From Larimichthys crocea (taxonomy: Eukaryota > Chordata > Actinopteri > Sciaenidae), in assembly GCF_000972845.2 (NCBI RefSeq), contig NC_040015.1:5112920-5176919 (forward strand): DNA of 64,000 nucleotides, read 5' to 3'. Shown one piece after another: positions 10,365-21,745 of this stretch (its first letter is position 1; each line of letters starts with the position of its first letter). The position numbers and the translations under genes are program-made. Below the pieces are notes generated by a model. That model searched no databases. It was not told the DNA's origin and worked only from the letters and a program-made list of their open reading frames with translations.

Positions 10365-11103
10365 TAGTGGTGAGCCGTTATCTGCGTTAACGTGCTGCGT
10401 TAACGTGAGACTCTTATCGGGCGATAATGAAAAAAATATCACCGTTAATCTATTCGCAAAGCTGTTTCAGCCTCTTGACTTTTTTCTCTTTTGTTCGTTT
10501 TTGTTTTCTTCACTGTAACTCCGTGGAGTCCTGATCTCTCTAGCAATTTAGAGAGTTTTGTACTTTTGTCGTGTTTTTCTCGTGGTTTTTCTTGGTGTTG
10601 TTTTTTAAATGCTGCTTCCACCTGGACAGCTGCCTTTGTTTACTCCCTTTGTTATGCAGGTATTTACTGTAGTGCACGCTTTGGGCCAGGTAAACCATAC
10701 AAACACCTCATTAGCATTCTCATTGTTTGCACTTGATGGGCTTTTTGGTCTCCCAGTGTCACAGATCACAGAGCGGAAAATGCAGCTGGCTTGAGCTGGC
10801 TTATATTGCAAACTTTATTAAAACCAAAAATACTTGACTTATTTCATACTTGATTCGCCCGTAATTCTTTCCATTTACGCTTTACGCCATTTAGCCTATG
10901 GTCACTGTTTACCAAATCAACAACATCTAGGCTATGTTACGGACGTTACGAGCAGTTTTCTTTAATAACAAGTTTATGTTGGCATGTTGTTGTTGTGTGT
11001 GACATAGAGTTGCAGATACGAGGGGCTGCAGCGCTGCCTCAGTGTTATCTTATCGCAACTTTTTTTTTTTCCATCAACTGATCAGCTGATCGGCTCACCC
11101 CAG
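10365..11103 (+). mobile_element. non-autonomous hAT-like element
   Basis: The left end TAGTGGTGAGCCG (10365) is an imperfect inverted match to CGGCTCACCCCAG near 11091-11103. Just inside the left end are GCGTTAACG repeats typical of one fish hAT group. The body (about 10450-10650) matches the reverse complement of 48515-48725. No transposase is present. Confidence 0.6.
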
Positions 11104-11772
11104 CGTATCTGTTCAGATGTGTCTTATACGGGACTCACACAGGAGGCGGAACGGCAGCGGAACGGTCCTTTGCCTGGTGTCAACTCACACCGGACGCGTA
11201 TCAGCCGTGGAACGGCAGCGGATCGAGATAACGAAATCACGCGAGAATCCTGGACATACCTGAGACCCCACGATAAACTGTGTATAAAGAAACAACAACA
11301 ACAAACAGCTGACTTTGCTTCTCCGACGTGGAGGAGATTATAAAAAGCATCTGTTGTGTCATAAATGATTGTGTGTTGTTCCACTTCAACAATTAGTCTC
11401 TCGTTGAGACCCTTTGGATCGATCTTTGATCACCTGGTGCCACCAGTCATGACGTAACGTTGATGTGAAGTTGTAAAAAGCTACATGAACTGCTTATTGT
11501 GTTTTATTTTGAAAGGGGGCGGAAGTTTATTATGTTGATTCTGTGTCGGATTTCCTGTCTGGTGTGCAGTGCTCTGTTGAAATTTACGAGGTTTAAGGCC
11601 AACTCACACCGGACGCGGAACGGAAGCGGAACGGCACCGCCGCGGTCACCGTAGCAAATAGAAGCCAGTCTAGTCAATGAGAGCACTCACACCGGGCGCG
11701 GCTCAGAAGCGCACGAGCATTCCACAGGATTTCTATTTTTTCCGTGAGCCGCGGCTAAACCTCGTAAATTTG
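11104..11772. repeat. MITE cluster with repeated CTCACACCGGACGCG
   Basis: The word CTCACACCGGACGCG or a near match occurs near 11190, 11603 and 11687, followed each time by GGAACGG/GCGG-rich sequence. The last unit is enclosed by inverted words AATTTACGAGGTTTA (11579) and TAAACCTCGTAAATTT (11755), giving a ~195 bp foldback. Class was not identified. Confidence 0.45.
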
Positions 11773-12454
11773 ATAAGCTGATATGATCATGTAGATTCCA
11801 TTCTGTTGTTAATACAGAATAAGGATACTAGAACACTGCAACCACTGAGGGGTCACTTTACCCCCTGGCGTTTTTAGTCATCTAGTGAATTATGTCGGGA
11901 TATATATGAAGCGGTTCTGGCAGGGCTCCAGAAAATGAGTGAGGATAAATCAGATAGGGCAGCAACATTCATCTGACCACAAGGAGCTGATGTCCCCCCA
12001 AAAAAGGCCCACAGGGACCACCTATCACGCCCATATCATCAAAGCAGTCCTCTGACACATGTGGGAGCACATTCAGGTAATGAAATGACAAAACAAAGCA
12101 ATTGTGAAATGAACAAACCATTGGTCAGGTTGAATTTTGTGGCTGTGTTCTCAGAGACTCAAAAGTGTCAAAAATCTTTTTTAATTAAAGAAATTTTAAA
12201 ATTTGTGGATAATTAGCAGGTTCAAGTTTATGTCACAATTTTGAGATTAAAGATGAAACTAATTAACTCCCTGGTTGTCAGCACAGTCAAGTCTGACTGA
12301 ATAAACATTACAAATATTTTCAGAAATTAAAAATGCACAACAGAAAAAAAAAAAAGGTCAGCATGAATAATTCTATCATTTAATTTGTGGTAGTATTGAA
12401 CCACCGATGGTTATTGTGTGGATCACTGTGCTTATAAACTATGATTGTTATAAC
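11773..12454. other. no gene seen
   Basis: Unclassified AT-rich sequence. Reading frames are short and show no recognisable motif. Confidence 0.4.
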
Positions 12455-12860
12455 TGGTACTCCACAAAAGGTAGGACTCAGAAGCACGACTCAAAAAACA
12501 GTTCAGGGTTGAAACACAAATCAGTTTACTAGTCAGAAGAAAGGTTCGGTACACGGTAATCAGATCAGGCAAACAAATCCAAAAAGGGCTAGGCAAAGGC
12601 AGAGGTCAGTAAACAGACAAAATCCGAAAAACCAGGAAAATCCAATCACTAGAAAACTCACTTAAGACATAAGGCACTGTGGTACAAAACGAACTGGCAC
12701 AGAGAGGAGGAGAAACACAGACTAAATACACAAGAGAGGGGAGTGGTAACAAGACACAGGTGAATCTAATGAGGGCGGGGCAGACAATCAAAACTGGAGG
12801 GAAAAACACAGGGGCAGAAGTGAGGCGGTCTGAAACGAGAGGAAGGGTAAGTTTCACAAT
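12455..12860 (-). mobile_element. LTR of a gypsy-type element (minus strand)
   Basis: The reverse complement shows a GGGGCGG-type upstream region, a TATTTAG TATA-like box, and a pyrimidine-rich transcript region ending in a GTCGTGCTTCTGAGTCCTAC-type U5. This arrangement is typical of fish gypsy LTRs. Exact ends and a target-site duplication were not resolved, and no internal coding region adjoins it. Confidence 0.5.
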
Positions 12861-13319
12861 AAAACAGAAATCATAAAATTTCACAATAAAACAGAAAACA
12901 AAACACATGACCTTAAGAGGATTGACGAGATGTGTCAATGATCACATTTAGGAAATGTGAATTCAGTTTAATCTCTGTTATCTTCTAAGTATGTCTGAGC
13001 TGCTGTATGCTGCACATGAGAGACAACAAGACAACAATAGATTCACAGACCTGCAGTTACCATTTTTATAAACGCTACCACAACTTTTCCCCAATTCCAA
13101 CTCAAGGTAATTTTCTCAGAAACCAATATAGATGAATGTTTTTCTATCTATGCACTTACACTCCACAGACCTACTCAAAAAGCTATGTCACAAACATGAA
13201 CACACCTGGCCCTCTTTAGAGAGTGTACCTCCTCTCCAACACTACCAAAATGCTAAATCTATCCCCTCTAGTACTGTCACAGTACTTAATGCTACACTAA
13301 CATGTCCAAGTCACACTGT

Positions 13320-13385
13320 ACCTTGATTGTTTCCCTTTTTTGTAAGTCACTTTGGATAACAGTGTCTGCTGTATGGCTAAAAGTA
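13320..13385 (+). repeat. SINE/LINE 3' tail
   Basis: The words TAAGTCACTTTGGATAACAG and GTCTGCTGTATGGC match the conserved 3' end of a widespread fish retroposon family. Confidence 0.55.
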
Positions 13386-13389
13386 AATG

Positions 13390-13640
13390 TACCCTGCCAA
13401 CAAATGAGGCAGCCTACAGAGATGAGGTGAGTACACTTACCAGCTGGTGTCAGCAACAACCTCTCTGAACATCAGCAAACCTTAAGAGATGATCATGGAC
13501 TTCAGCGGGGCGGTGGACATATCCCCATCCACATTGGGGGTGCTGTAGTGGAAAGGGTCAGCGGCTTCAAGTTCCTCGGTGTGCAGATCGCCTGGACACT
13601 ATACACGTCATCAAGAAAGCGGTACAGAAGCATGTCTGCA
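13390..13640 (+). pseudogene. jockey/L2-like LINE reverse-transcriptase scrap
   Basis: Shifting frames read AYRDEV.TLTSWCQQ (13405), then a TKEMI-like IMDFS segment, and GFKFLGVQIA near 13565. This order of motifs (Trp-Cys, DFR-like, FKFLGV) sits C-terminal to the catalytic palm in jockey-superfamily reverse transcriptases. It is short, frameshifted and inactive. Confidence 0.55.
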
Positions 13641-14120
13641 CACACCACCAAACAGTTTTTTTTTTGTTTTTGTTTTTTACAGTTTTTTACTTTTAAACTC
13701 ATCATCTAAGGACTGTCTGCAAAATATAAAGCTGCTACAACCAGATTGGAATATTACTTGTGCAATACTTTGTTAAAACACCAGTCACTATGACCTGTCT
13801 CCTGTCATTTTACTCTTTTTATTTAAATATACCCTGTGCAATATTCAACATCTGTGCATATATAATATGTCACTTCATTACCTGTATATGAGTATTAGAA
13901 CACTTGCACATATTTCATTTATATCCTATTTTAGTATTTCTTTATATTTCTCATATTTTTATATTTTGTTTTAGTATATTTTATATTTCGTATCTTTATT
14001 TTGCATTTTTATATTGTTCTTTGTTACCTAACATTTTATAGTATAGTATTTTATTCTTATCTTATTTTTTATTATATGTAGTACTGTTATGCTGTTTAGT
14101 ACAGTGGCCCTGAAGTGCAA
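13641..14120. other. no gene seen; AT-rich
   Basis: AT-rich stretch with repeated TTTTATAT/TATTTTA words and no coding frame. Confidence 0.4.
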
Positions 14121-14300
14121 AACACAACAGCAAATTCAAAAACACAATAGCAAATCAAATAACACAACAGCAAATCAAATTACACAACAGCAAATCAAAT
14201 AACACAACAGCAAATTTAAAAACACAATAGCAAATTGAATAACACAATAGCAAATTAAATAACACAATAGCAAATCAAATAACACAATAGCATATTCAAA
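14121..14300 (+). repeat. 20 bp minisatellite, nine units
   Basis: Nine in-register units of AACACAAYAGCAAATYAAAT start at 14121, 14141, 14161 and so on to 14281. Differences are mostly the C/T at position 8 and the last five bases. It ends 374 bp before the first exon of the integrase-Ulp1 relic. Confidence 0.92.
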
Positions 14301-14674
14301 ACAGAAAGGGTAGGTACCCTCGGGCGATATGAATTGTCGCTGATTGGACTGGTGGTCCTTTGAACCGTAAAGACATGGCTTACATGTTTTCAAAATATGA
14401 GCGCTGTTACAACGTACACGCTGCTATTAAAGAATATTTTGATGCACGACATGGATATGACGTGATACTACGGAAGCGCATTGCATTCACTGGATAACAA
14501 AATAAATAAATAGACACTTTATCTCTCATCAAAGGTACCTCATTGGCCACTACACTTCGGTAAAGTTAGAAAGATATTGGCGCTTCCGGGATCAATAACT
14601 CTTAAGTGAAACATTGTTATATATATATTATGTTTTAAAGGACAATTAAATTGTAAGCATCTCATTTTTCTCAG

Positions 14675-17584
14675 ATTTACCAAAACTTATGTTTTAAGAT
14701 TGCCCAGGACAGACAAAAGAACACTTATGAGACCCACAAAGGGAGGAATGTGAAGTCCTTCCACTTCCAAACTGGCGATGAGGTCCTGAAAGCCAACAAA
14801 AGAAAGGAAGGACGAAAAGGAGGACGACTAGAAAGCAACTGGTCTGGGCCTTATGTCATAGCCTCCATTTCAGAGAAGGGTGTAGCAACGCTGTCAAGTA
14901 CAACAGGGGCTCCGCTGAAACAAAGTGTTAATGTTTCACAGCTGAAGCCTTTCATCAAGCCTAATTTGAGAGATATTATAATTGCTGATACAAGAACACA
15001 CTGTAAGTGCACTATGTATGTGATGGTTGCATAATACAGTATTCTTCTCATCAGAGTCCAAAGAGACAGATAGCTCAATCAAGAAAATTATAATTCGGTC
15101 CCTAAAGGTGACAGCTTCCAAGATACATGTTTAAATCCAGTTTAGTCCAGTTTAGCTAGTATGGCTGTGGTAGTAAGGAATATAAGCTAACTTTTGAATT
15201 GCCACTCCAGATGTACATTAAAGTGTAACAGATTATCATTGGCAAAGTCTTTACTGCTATGTTTGTAAAAATAATTTATTTTTATCCATTATCAGCTGAA
15301 CTGGAGTCCCTGTCTGAGCAATCGCATCACGACCGTGATTACTGGTCTGTTGCGAGTTGTTTAAAGGCAATGCATCCAGTTCAAGACATGCTGGTAGATC
15401 TAAATATACCTACTTTATACACAATTGTGATTGTGCATTGTTTCTTTTGTATGTTTTCAATTAGTTTTAAGTATGTTTTGCAATCTTTTTTATGTAGCTC
15501 AACTACGTGCTATATATCAACAGACCTGGTGCAGAGATCCTTGTGAAGGATGGGAATGTCTGTCTGACACAGGATGACTTCTGGAACCTGGGCCTTCCCC
15601 AATATATGGAATCAAATCAGTATACTAGGAAGATGTGTATGTTTTTTACGAACAGTGAAACTTGTGTAGTCCAGTTTTCCCTTGACATTGTACTAATTAC
15701 TGTGAATGTAATTTTATCAATATAGGGAAAATATGTCCATATTGTGGAGATGTATGCTGTTCCAACATGGAGATTTAAGATGGTGGACCAAATGGCTGCT
15801 TTCCTGTAAGTTATATTTTCCTGTGACCTTCTGTGTTGCTTGACATTGACATACAGTACTGCAAATTCACTTGTTTAAAATACTAGGGTGACCTCCTGTC
15901 CAAAGATTGCATAATCATCCCTGCCTGGAGTCGACAGCCAGGAAAAGCTGACCACTGTTTGCTTTGCGTAAGTCTATTTCAAATCCTCTACAGTCTATGT
16001 AAAATTGAACTCAATTTGTGCTGTATGTTTTTCTCTTGTTATGGAAATGTGACAGGTCCTGAAGCCAGCAAAGAAGAGCTACTATTGCTGGACTCGCTTA
16101 GACCAGATGTCTTTGGCAACAGTTGTTACCATAATATCTTTACGGTTCGTAACATGAGAACAATCAGCCCTGTTCTGTGGCTTGTTCAGTACTGGAATTC
16201 TACAGAATTTATAGTACAGTCGTCCCTCGCTATAACGCGGTTCACTTTTCGCAGACTCGCTGTTTCGCAGATTTTTTTAGTGTAATTTTGCATGCTTTTT
16301 TTTACAGCGTACTGTACAGTATGAACGCACATTGTGTTCTGCGTCCTAAATTGGCTAAGGGAGAACCGCACGTGTTCTGCGTCCTGATTAACTAAGGGAG
16401 TACTGTACAAAATGCGTGTAAAAATGTGAATAAAAGCGTGTGGTTAGGGGGTTTACGGCCTTAAAACATGTATAATAATTGTAAAACTTACTTTGCAAAT
16501 TTTATTTATTGCAGGTTATTTTTAGAATGTATCCCCCGCGATAAACAAGGGACCACTGTATTCCAATAATGCAGTAACACAGCTCATTGGCCAGGTTTGT
16601 CAAATGAAAAAATGTTACTTCTGTCGCAATTTCTTTGCAACCAACAGGTCTGCAACAGGATACTATGAATTGTGATGTTTGACTTGTTACAAGAATAAAG
16701 CATCGTTCAAAGGCTGTTTTTAAAGTTTAGCCTTGTTCAATGGCTATAAAAAGTTTTTTTGTTTTTGTTTTGTTTAAGCCTTGTTTAGTACATACAATTG
16801 CAGTCAGTTTTTCTGACACAAATACAAATATGAGATGAGTGAATTTGTATTTCTTTATTGATTTCTTTATCTTTATTGATATGATTTATTTTAACAGTGA
16901 CCTAGCATTGCTCCAGGCAGGTGGACAACTAAGTTTGGTAGAGACATCGAGGTACATTTCTCCTGCATCTCATGCACTTGCATGCACGTCTTCTTTTTGA
17001 CCACAACACTGTTATATTGCTTATCTAACACCTTGGCCATTTTTACAGGGTTTCCCTTACCAAACCACTGGAAATAATTGTGGTATCTACATACTGATGC
17101 TAAATTGCTTTCTAGTATCTAGTATTTAAGTGTTTTTTGTATTATTTGAAACTATCAAATTAACAGATCTTTGCCTTTCACAGAATGTACTCAGCCTGAG
17201 CACAGATGCTCCATTTTGGTATACTGAGGTCAGTATTGTGTAGAGACAAATACATCAACAAATAGACAAATTGTGAAGTACTGATTTGTAACTGAAAATG
17301 ACCATTAGTCCTCAACTTCAATATTCTATCATTTCTTTTAGAGGAACATGGTACACATCAGGAAATAGTGGTGCATTAATTTGATGGAACGGTTCCAGAT
17401 TGAAGGGTAAGACAACTTTCAATGTAACTTCCTACACAACATTAGTTATACATTAGTTAACTTTTTTCTGTCACTCAAAAGCCACCGACAGAGGTTTGCA
17501 TACTGGACAAATGAGGCCACAGCATTGCTCCAAGGGTCACTGCAGATCTACAGGATCCCGAAGACCAGAAAGAGGGATCATGAG
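14675..17584 (+). pseudogene. Ginger-like integrase C-terminus + Ulp1 (C48) protease relic, multi-exon
   Basis: Exons inferred from splice sites and phase are 14675-15002, 15296-15393, 15498-~15630, ~15727-15808, 15887-15967, 16056-~16143, 16898-16951, 17049-~17106, 17184-17228, 17342-17406 and 17482-17584. The first reads as an integrase C-terminus: a basic FQTGDEVLKANKRKEGRKGG segment, then NWSGPYVIASIS (GPY motif at 14846-14854). Later exons form a Ulp1/C48 cysteine-peptidase fold: GAEILVKDGNVCLTQDDF, PAWSRQPGKADHCLLC (candidate His at 15953), ELLLLDSLRPDVFG (Asp at 16091) and YQTTGNNCGIYILM (Cys at 17079). Decay is light: a frame slip at ~16070, a phase mismatch between exons 4 and 5, and an in-frame TAG in 17342-17406. 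The DDE integrase core is absent upstream. Ginger1 transposons are known to fuse a gypsy-like integrase to Ulp1 or OTU proteases; fish copies are often labelled KRBA2-like. A possible further exon (VQFEKADRCFILE) lies at ~17739-17779. Confidence 0.78.
16217..16558. mobile_element. pogo/Tigger-like MITE
   Basis: A 342 bp element with inverted ends CAGTCGTCCCTCG and, at the right, CAAGGGACCACTG, flanked by TA at 16215-16216 and 16559-16560. It includes TATAACGCGG and CCCCCGCGATAAAC near the ends. TA duplication and CAGT-type termini fit the Tc1/mariner (pogo) superfamily. It lies in an intron of the Ginger-like relic. Confidence 0.85.
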
Positions 17585-18199
17585 GTATGATGTTGGTATG
17601 ATCATCATGAGCATGATGTTAATGGCAGAGGACACCCAGTTGTATGCTCCTTTTTGTGATAGACTCATAGACTCAACGCAATTCAGGTTACGTATGCTTA
17701 CATGTCTATATTGATATATAAATCATTTTCCCTCAAAGGTGCAGTTTGAAAAGGCTGACAGGTGCTTCATATTGGAGGTAATCTTTCTTCTTTTTAAACT
17801 TTAACCTGTGGGCACAGCTGAATTACTGTACATTGACTAAGAGGAAAAGAGAGATTGAAAACATCAGGGGAATGTGCTAATAAGATAGATTTTTCCTGAC
17901 CTATATTATATTTTGCTTTATGAAGTCCTCAAAGAGGTGGTGCTCCAGGAAGGAGATAAGGGGTACCTGACCTGTACCTTTTTTTTTTTACACAGGTGTT
18001 TCTACATGGAGTAGGTTTTCTACAATGTACAGAAAAGCTTTCAACACAATGTACACCATTGACATCTGCCTTGGATGTGTACAATATACAAAAACTGCAC
18101 ACCCGGTATACATCTTATACTTGTTAGTGTACTGATCTCAACTCTGTAGAGGTCACCTGTCAGTATGTTTTCATTTCTTTCCTTTTTGTTGTACAGGAT
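17585..18199. other. downstream flank of the Ginger-like relic
   Basis: May contain one or two more decayed exons (for example KEVVLQEGDKGYLT near 17940), but splice sites are uncertain. No terminal inverted repeat was located. Confidence 0.3.
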
Positions 18200-18336
18200 A
18201 TGTCACTCGAACCAAGGGTCTAAGGACACAGAGGGTGTCACTCCCTGTACAGATTATATATCCCTCCGAGGCAAATGAATTTTGTGACTTTGGGCTATAC
18301 AAATAAAATCTGATTTGATTTGATTTGATTTGATAT
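18200..18336 (+). repeat. L2-type LINE/SINE 3' tail with (TTTGA)n
   Basis: Matches the 3' ends at 39742-39902 and, reversed, 32974-33095: TCACTCGAACC, GTCACTCCCTGTACAGATT, GACTTTGGGCTATACAAATA, then a TTTGAT repeat. Confidence 0.8.
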
Positions 18337-19334
18337 GTTGGGACATGAAAAAAGGGAATACTGCAAGCAGTGTATTCTGAAGCCCTACATCCAGGATACT
18401 GCAATCAATTCGGCAGCCAATTGCAACAGGTAAACATAAGTTGGAGACAGACACAAATCCTAGACCAAATTCAGGCTATGTCACTGAAATGTATGAAGGG
18501 AAAGGTCTACAAAAGACTCTTGAAAGTCTTTTCCCTCAGTGATCTTCACTCAGTGCCCTGTAATGACAATATTTTCATTCATTTGTTCTATTTTCCTATG
18601 TTTTTTTTTAATTTAACACTGAATTTTTTGTTTTTGCAAATCTTTAAAGCTTATGCCATTTTCAATTGTGAATGAAGAAACTAACATGGACGTGTCAGTT
18701 ACAAACTTAACTTCTTGACAATATATCTGCACATCTTTGCTTGTTGCGGGTGTCCCTCTTGCCTGCCCTCCACCCCCTGCACGTCGAGAGGAGAGGTCCT
18801 TCGTTTGTGCCCAGAGGACATTACTCCATGAGAACTGTCACATGTTGGACTTTCAAATGTACTTTTGTTATCCCCCAGATGTCAATTGTCTACATTTATA
18901 TTTAAATGCTTGCCTGTGGCAAAACCAACGTTTAAATCTAATATTTTCACTGTTTGTGCCGGTCCCTGCCTTGGCCTGCCATAGGCTAACTTGATGTACA
19001 GTAAAGGAGAAGAGTGTGGAAATACTGAATTTAAAATGTTGGTTTTACCCCAAGGAGACATTGTGTCATTTCATGCAGGTAATAGGTTTTTCACTGCCGA
19101 CATTCTGACTTGTTAAAACAGGAAAGCACAGGTGTAAATATAATAACAATGGCTGTGTCCCATTAAGTCATGTCAGTGAGTGAGCACGCACAATAAAAGA
19201 GCCCTGAAGCTGGCTCTCCTAAATGGACTGCAGCCATCATTAACTAATTCCACCTGTGTTTATCCTGACAAGTCAAAATGTGTGCTGTGAGAAGGGTTTA
19301 TTGACTACAGAGGGTTGTGTGATCTCCTTAACTC
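18337..19334. other. no gene seen; possible dispersed repeat at 19100-19310
   Basis: No supported coding region. The segment 19100-19310 (ATGGCTGTGTCCCATTAAGT, GAAGCTGGCTCTCC, GGACTGCAGCCAT) resembles a repeat I have seen in other fish sequence, but no second copy lies in this window. Confidence 0.3.
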
Positions 19335-21745
19335 AGGCGTCTCCAACCTTTTTTCCTCTGAGAGCTACTTTTACAACATAAAAATGGTAGAGAGTTACTC
19401 ATGTATTCTCATCGCTCATTTTGAACTAATAAACTCAACAAGCTTTCTTTTCCTGAACATTTACCATATGTTACTGTCCACATCTCACATTCTGTATTAA
19501 AACATCACAAAATTATTAATATTATTATCATTGTTATTGTTATTTCTACAAATGATATAACAGATATTGCTATTTATTCACTTATTATTGTTATATATGT
19601 CCATGTCACTGTATCACACTTCACAAAACTATTTACATGCACAAAGACATCTGAAAATGAAATGTTATTATAGATCACTTACAATTTCTACAAACCAAGA
19701 ATCAAAAACTTTACCCAACACAACATTTTAAATCATCAATATATCTGTGTATTCTAAATGGCGAAATCCACATAAAGAACAAAAATTGCATTCACAATAA
19801 AAGTCATTCAGTTCAGTTAAATACAGTATTAAGCAGAGCAGGTGTGTGAGTGTGAGTGTGTTCAGAAGTTCCGACTTTGTTAGCTAGTGAGATGACACTG
19901 CAAGGAGTCAAAAAGAGAGGTGTATGCTGGAGTGTATCCACTTAAGTTCACTCTTATGAAGTCATTTAAGTGTTCATCTGTCAGTCTTGTTCTGAGCTTT
20001 GATTTCAGGACATTCATGTCAGAAAAAGCTGACTCACAGAGGTATGTAGACCAAAACAAAGCAGAAATGTTCAGAGCTGCTTGGTGAAGATGTTGCTAGT
20101 TATCTGGATCTACCTGTGAATGCTGCTGAGACTTCAACTGCCCATTATTTTGAAGGTTTATAACCTCCATTTCCACTTCCACGGGATCAACATAGAAGAG
20201 TTCAGCCATCTGTCCTGAAATCTCACTTATGTCTACATTCATGAAAGGGCTGGCCATAAATGTCGCACAGGGCTCAAGTTTCTCAAAGTCACTGAATCTG
20301 TCAGCAAACTCCAGTCCAAGCCTTGATAAGACGTCACAATACTTGGACACAATTAAAACGCTGACTGCACCTGTGTGACTGTCCAGCATCTTTGAGACAG
20401 AGGGGAAGTGCTGAAATCTTTTGTTTTTCACTTGCTGAATGTACAATGACAATTTTGCACTGAATGCCTTGACAGCACTGATCATGGCACATATATTTTT
20501 ACCTTTGCCTTGTAACTGTAGGTTCAGGTGGTTAATTTTCTCAGTTACATCGGTCAGGAAAGCAAGATCAAGTAGCCACTCTGCATCAGATAATAAGGTG
20601 GTGTCTTCCTCCCTCGTTTCCATGAATGCCTTGATTTCACCCAGCAAGGAAAGTAAGCACTGAAGTATCTTTCCCCGACTTAGCCATCTGACCTCGGTGT
20701 GGAGGAGGAGATCCCCATACTCCGCAGAGCATTCCTCCAGTGACAGCTTGAAGCCGGTGTTGCTTTGCCTTTGCTCAAATGGAATTGATGATCCTGATAA
20801 CAGGCGTCATGACATGGTCAAATCCCATAACTTTTGCGCATATAGGCTGTTGGTGAATGATGCAATGGTAGTTCAAAAACTTTGGAAAGTCTGGTTCCAC
20901 TTTGCAGTGTGCAATAATCCGGAGTGATGACCTGTCATTGCAGGTGCTGCATCAGTTGTTACCGACACCAGCTTTTAAATAGGGATCTTTTTTCCCACAA
21001 AGTAATCCTTTATAAACACCAACTCCCCTGGTTGTAGCTTTCAATGGGAGTAAGTCAAAGACTCCTCTTTGGTGGAAAAGTCATCAAACACCATCTGAAT
21101 AAAAACAGCCAGCTGGGCTGTATCACTGTGGTCCACAGACCCATCACACTGAATGGAGAACCACTTGCACCTGTTCATGTCCGATTCCAGCTGTTTTACC
21201 GCATCCACAGACAGCACAGACACTCTCCTTGCCATGGTATTGGCACTAAGCTGTACATCGGCAATAGCAGACAAAATTTCCGTTTTATTTTTATGGTCCC
21301 TGAATAACGTTCCACCCACCGCGGTCATGGCCTTCTTTATGATCCCTCCATCGGTGAACAGCTTTTTGCGCTTCATTAAAATGTGCACCACTTTAAACGA
21401 AGCCTCTGTAGTTGAATTGGCCTTCTTCGCCAGTTTGGTGAACAGAGACTGTTGCTGTTGAAGCACTATCTTCAGCTCTGTTATCTTGGCTCTTTGTATA
21501 CTGCTACGAGCAGGAAAGTCACGCAAAAAATTGCTGTGGACTGTGGTGAAATGGCGCTCCACATTACACCTTTTACCGACTGACACACTGGCACCGCAGA
21601 TCAGACACACACACATTAACATTTGTAAAACAAAATTCTGTCTCCCACTCTTGGTGAAAATGGTACGTTTTAACCCACTTGTTGTTTTGGACACTGGTCG
21701 CCATTGTAAACTCTCGCGCATCTCACGTCACCACTGACTCATCAA
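19335..21745 (-). pseudogene. hAT transposase (GTF2IRD2/Charlie-like), decayed
   Basis: On the minus strand, 21721-21041 gives 226 residues, starting with a short zinc-finger-like region (CLICGASVSVGKRCNVERHF near residue 40) and running to KWFSIQCDGSVDHSDTAQLA. After a frameshifted stretch (20650-21000, containing CIIHQQPICAKVMGFDHVM) the frame resumes at 20647-20096 (MLGEIKAFMETREEDTTLL). The C-terminal hATC dimerisation motif follows at ~20060-19880 (YLCESAFSDMNVLKSKLRT, RLTDEHLNDFIRV). The protein would excise and insert the element in the nucleus. Several frame breaks make it a pseudogene. The 3' terminus is probably CAGGCGTCTCCAACC at 19335; the opposite end was not found. Confidence 0.82.

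Noticed and set aside
14121..14300. CRISPR-like array
   Set aside because: Units abut directly with no unique spacers and the genome is vertebrate; it is a minisatellite.
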